Origin: Plecoglossus altivelis
Lineage: Eukaryota > Chordata > Actinopteri > Osmeriformes > Plecoglossidae
Direction of reading: 5' to 3'
Assembly: GCA_036571765.1 (NCBI GenBank)
Contig: BROE01000022.1
Span: 2,682,162-2,746,161 of the forward strand
DNA: 64,000 nucleotides
Shown in pieces: positions 60,398-64,000 of this stretch. The position numbers were made by a program, and so were the translations under genes. The notes beneath the pieces are model-generated. The model did no database searches. It was not told the origin of the DNA and worked only from the letters and a program-made list of their open reading frames with translations. Each line of letters starts with the position of its first letter. The stretch's first letter is position 1.

Positions 60398-60430
60398 TAT
60401 AGCAGAGACACAGCACAGTTACTGTCATTT
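60398..60430 (+). repeat. Right direct repeat flanking the Tc1 remnant
   Basis: Second copy of the 33-36 bp sequence at 60108-60143. It begins in the TATA at the element's terminal repeat and continues AGCAGAGACACAG...CATTT. Confidence 0.7.
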
Positions 60431-60915
60431 CTAGTCAAGCAATGGAGCTGACAAATGTTATCTGCCAATGTATTTTAATCGGTTTAATCCTTAACGGCAA
60501 TTAATCGATTCATGTTTAATCATGAATATCCTTACACCAGATTATTTTAGTTTAATTAACTACTGTATATGATTTACTGAGAAACCCTCAAACTGTGAAG
60601 GTAAAGAACTTAGGACGAGAAGACTTTCATAGTGCAAGGCCATAATGGCTTTACTATCATGCAGCTAAATTGAACCTGGAATCACTAAAAGCTGTTTCTA
60701 ATCTGTAAATCAATGCCCCTTTTGTGCCATTGCTTCAGTTGGTGTAACACAAACCGCACTCACTGCAAGCACGGTAGTTGTGTTGGTCAGGGTTAAACAC
60801 ATAGAGCAAAGATACTGGAAGCTCTAAAGGGTGAAATGTGATCCTGAAGCGAACAGAGACAGGTCAACTGCACCTGTCGTGGACAAGGGGTGACCACCAA
60901 CCCCCAACCTTTCTT
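60431..60915. other. Unique AT-rich sequence
   Basis: No feature recognised. Confidence 0.4.
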
Positions 60916-60978
60916 AACCACACAAACACACACACAAACACACACAGACACACACACAAACACACACAGACACACACC
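60916..60978. repeat. CA-rich microsatellite with CACAAAC/CACAGA units
   Basis: ACACACACAAAC and ACACACAGAC alternate, giving a higher-order period of about 22 bp. Confidence 0.88.
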
Positions 60979-62788
60979 AACCTGTGTACCATGTGGGCCT
61001 CGTATAAAACAAAGGATGAGCTTGAACAAACGTTACATAAAACACAAACACTAGCAGTGTGTTAGTCAGGGTAGGGTTTCTCCTCTCAGGCTGTCCTTTG
61101 ACTCGGAGAGAAACGAGGTATTATTCTCTGCGGTGAATACCTCTCTCCTGCTTCAATATAAAGACTAGACACTGACTCTCTACAATCAGGGCAACGCCAT
61201 GTTACAGCAAACTGAACTTGATGCCAGACCTCTGCCTATTGAAATTCCTCAGGGTTTTGGATGTCTGTTTAAAACCCAGTATCCAATCACAGGAAATGAA
61301 ACGTGAAAACCACAGTACCTTTTATTGGAAGTCATTTCAGCCCCCAAGTCATGGCCAAATTCTCTGAATGATAGCCCTTAAATCTAACAACAGAACTCAA
61401 CAGACTAAAAGGGCTATTTAGAGGGAGGCTGTGCCACATATCTCAATGAAAGCACCCACTTCCAGAGCTTGTAAAAGTCAGGTTAATCCATTTCCTGTTT
61501 CTGCTCTCTTTTACAGGGGTTATTAAATTATTATTAGGCTTCTTGACAAAATAACCCCCCCTCCCCCCTCTGAAAACTGCCAAAGAGTTTGTTTCCAGTG
61601 CTGCCGTCCCCTGCTGTGTAGATGTAGCTTGTCTTCTCCCTCAGAATGAAAAAAAAAAGAATTAGGAAGGACTCTGGAGATCAGGAAATAGAGAGTGCTG
61701 TCATTGTTTTAGTCTGTTTTGTAGTTTACAACTGTCTTGGGTGGGGGTGTGGATTTTTTTTCCAGAAAATCAGCCATTGGATTGTGGGAGTTGAGTCCAT
61801 CTGCTGTTTGTTGATTGTTGCAACCCACACCAACCATTTGTTATGCATAATCCTAACAGTAATTTAGATATTTATCGGAATTTGCCAGATTGACTTCAGT
61901 GCGCAGTAAAAGGGTGAGTAGTAAAAGATGTTTATAACTGTGTACAGAAGCCTGTTCAAATGTGTGGTGACATCACAATCCAGTTTGGTGCTTTGCCTCC
62001 TCAGACAACATGGTTGCACTCTGGGAATATATATATTTTTTCCAGTCGAGTCCAGGTGCTCTGGGTTAGAGTTACACCACAGCTGCCCAGCTAAGACAAC
62101 ACAGTCAGAGACAACTGGTCACTAACAGGGTCTGACTGACTGCAGTCTCCCCAGCCCCTGCTGCTCACAGACACTGTGTGTGTATGCATGCAGAAACACA
62201 CACTTATACTCCCTTTTATACATTCTCTCTCACTCTCTTTGTTTTCAACACACCTAGTTTGTCACGCATACATATCCACACACGCATCGAGTTCATCAAC
62301 TGGATTAACGCTTGATCCACAAATTAGTTTAAAAACATATCATAAAGCAAGTTCTCACTTCCACACGTGTCTTAAAGAGCCCAGTCACCTGAGGTAGCAT
62401 CGGTGTTGATGCTACATCAAACGCCTTCCATCAAACGCCACAAGCAAAACAATTACACAGTCCGTCAATGTCAGTTGGCAGTTGAGTTGGAATTCAATTC
62501 AGCTGCAACTGCCAATTAGCTCATGCATGTCAGGAGGGCTAGCTGCTCCTGAGCGCGGCTAGCAGACATGGACGTCTGAGCTAGAAGCACATCTCTGATA
62601 AGCACAAGCCATAAAATCAAACATCAGGGAACAATAATCGTCAACCTCAGAGTAAACAGGTCTGATACCTGCCCTGCTTTAGCCTGCTAACCCCTCAGCC
62701 AAAAAACACAATGTTTACCAAAGCAGCGCAACTAGAGTTTCGTTTGTAAATCTGTTCCCCGCCATGTTGACTAACACCTGCACGCATA
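60979..62788. other. Unique sequence
   Basis: No gene recognised. A C-run lies at 61554-61568. A quasi-palindrome at 62475-62515 is listed separately. Confidence 0.35.
62475..62515. repeat. Quasi-palindrome
   Basis: TTGGCAGTTG and CAACTGCCAA are perfect 10-bp arms around a 21-bp centre that is itself near-palindromic (GGAATTCAATTCAGCTG). It could be a remnant of a short palindromic MITE, but no target duplication is obvious. Confidence 0.45.
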
Positions 62789-62890
62789 TACACACACATA
62801 CACGTGCACACACACACACACGTGCACGTACACTCATGCACACACGCACACACATGCACGTGCACGCACACACGTGCACGCACACACATT
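62788..62890. repeat. CA-rich repeat with CACGTGCACG units
   Basis: CA dinucleotides interleaved with CACGTGCACG and CATGCACACA. CACGTG, the canonical E-box, occurs four times. Alternating purine-pyrimidine throughout. Confidence 0.9.
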
Positions 62891-63032
62891 TCAGACACTT
62901 GAAAGAGCCTGAAGGAGATTTGCGATCTTTTACAGTGAAGAATGGCTTGAAGTCGTGGGGGGAATTGCACTTGTCAAACAGCACCTGCAGGTTGAGCCTT
63001 TCATGTTGCTGCAGAAACAGGCCATCGTGCAG

Positions 63033-63258
63033 GAGGAGACAGGGAGAGAGAGGGAGAAGGCGAGAGAGAGAGGGAGAAGGCGAGAGAGAGAGGGAGAAGG
63101 CGAGAGAGAGAGGGAGAAGGCGAGAGAGAGAGAGCGAGAGAAGGAGAAGGTGAGAGAGAGAGAGAGAAGAAGGCAAGAGAGAGGAAAAGAGAGCGAAGGT
63201 TAGAGAGAGAGAAAGAGAGAAAAGGTTAGAGAGAGACTGAGAGGGAGAAGGCTAGAGA
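63033..63258. repeat. 20-bp GA minisatellite and GA tract
   Basis: CGAGAGAGAGAGGGAGAAGG repeats with an exact 20-bp period at about 63041-63120, then degenerates into GA with GAAGGTTAGAGAGAG units to 63258. Open frames on both strands are artefacts. Confidence 0.93.
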
Positions 63259-64000
63259 GAGAGTTGGCAGCATAGCAGACCATAATGAGCTGTGATGTGG
63301 CACTTTTAGAGCCAGTTGGAGTGAGTGTTGAGTCCAGCTCTGTCGTAAGTGTCGTAAACACACACGCACTTGTGGTTGGTTTTGAAATGTTGTGATCTTT
63401 GAGTCCGCACGTGAGCTCCCGTCTTCCTGTTTGATGTAAACCTCATGTCGATACACCTACGAAGTCAAGCAGATATAACTCACTATAACTTCCATGTTAA
63501 AGAAAATAGCAAATAACTGAGTTCTATGCAAGGCTACTTCTTCTTTCTTCACAGCAAAGTTTCATTTAACAGATGTGGTGTTTCTAAGCCTGGTGTTGCA
63601 TTCAGGTCAGTGTGACCCACCATTCTGGTACAAAAGGTGAATCACAATGACCCTGAGGCAGCACCGAGGCTAAGAATCGAAAGGGATTTGATCGACATCA
63701 TGTGTCTAAATGCAGACACAAGGAGCAACAATAGACTAGTGTAGTAGCTCAACATGAAGTGCATCAAGCAAATGTAAGCCATGTGAGTAGATTGAAAAAA
63801 CGTAGCCAATAAACCCTCTCGATTTGTGGATAAGCCCCTTTTCTGAAAGAAACTTTTAAAAAGTAATGACTGTCAAAATGATGGATTTGTGGCAAGTGTC
63901 TTAAAGAATCTTGTATTCTAAACAAAATCAATCTTACAGTGTTATCAAAGCTTACAAAGCAGTATTTTTTAACAATAAAATGGCTTCAATATTTATTTTA
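63259..64000. other. Unique AT-rich sequence
   Basis: No gene, repeat or transposon recognised. AACAATAAAATGG near the end contains a polyadenylation hexamer, AATAAA, but no linked transcript is supported. Confidence 0.4.

Larger units (their letters stand above)
60137..60401. mobile_element. Rearranged Tc1/mariner remnant (two inverted transposase pieces)
   Basis: Two parts of one transposase gene lie head to head. 60138-60233 on the minus strand reads LWDVVERELRALDVHPKNLH and QLQDAILS. 60249-60365 on the + strand continues the same protein, AILSI, an in-frame TAG in place of the usual Trp, then TNISKECFQYLVELMPRRIK, AVLKAKGGQKQY and a stop. The two parts share a perfect inverted 12-mer, GATAGGATAGCA (60145-60156) and its complement (60248-60259). 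The right side ends in the family's terminal repeat, TAATAATCCTTTAGGTGAGT (60378-60397), then GTATA. The left terminus is missing. The copy is non-functional and partly decayed. Confidence 0.85.

Noticed and set aside
1..64000. CRISPR arrays, operons, tRNA or rRNA genes
   Set aside because: Repeats are direct minisatellites without unique equal-length spacers, and no tRNA/rRNA consensus was seen; the DNA is eukaryotic.

Overview
This is nuclear DNA from an animal, most likely a ray-finned (teleost) fish. The evidence is three degraded mobile elements of types common in fish. One is the 3' end of a LINE with a GATG-type tail (about 10178-10460). One is a palindromic hAT-type MITE (24723-24934). 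One is the rearranged C-terminal part of a Tc1/mariner transposase (about 60137-60401). The rest fits a fish intergenic or intronic tract: very many microsatellites, about ten minisatellites and no long coding frame.

I could not recognise any protein-coding gene. The long open frames come from low-complexity or tandem DNA: GA/CT tracts at 0.6-1.1, 2.3-2.5, 4.8-5.3, 12.4-13.1, 57.6-58.0 and 63.0-63.3 kb, and minisatellites at 19.9, 39.0, 42.9, 47.5, 48.5, 52.9 and 56.1 kb. Arrays whose unit length is a multiple of three stay open in several frames at once, so these ORFs are not evidence of genes. A few short segments look like exons because plausible splice sites frame them (18786-18867, 26181-26207, 53936-54004, 58182-58318, 4554-4604). 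They are listed at low confidence, and I cannot assign any of them to a family. The window could be one large intron, or intergenic DNA with isolated exons.

Layout. 0-5.4 kb: simple repeats, a CCTATTGG minisatellite, a TTATGG/TTAGGG telomere-like array and a long purine tract. 5.4-18 kb: mostly unique sequence with two minisatellites, the LINE fragment and a pyrimidine tract. 18-24 kb: three minisatellites, one exon-like segment and purine/pyrimidine tracts. 24-39 kb: long unique stretches with the hAT MITE and a pure CAGA tetranucleotide array. 39-48.8 kb: five minisatellites, two with long open frames. 48.8-53.3 kb: unique DNA, then an assembly gap of 111 Ns with a noisy edge and a 33-bp satellite. 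53.3-64 kb: a possible first exon, an array of 21 splice-donor-like units, a pyrimidine tract, the inverted Tc1 remnant, and CA and GA arrays at the end.

No operon, CRISPR array, tRNA, rRNA or other new multi-gene system is visible. The parts most worth checking are the inverted Tc1 remnant with its roughly 33-bp flanking direct repeats, the tandem splice-donor minisatellite, the telomere-variant array, and the unpolished-looking sequence beside the gap.
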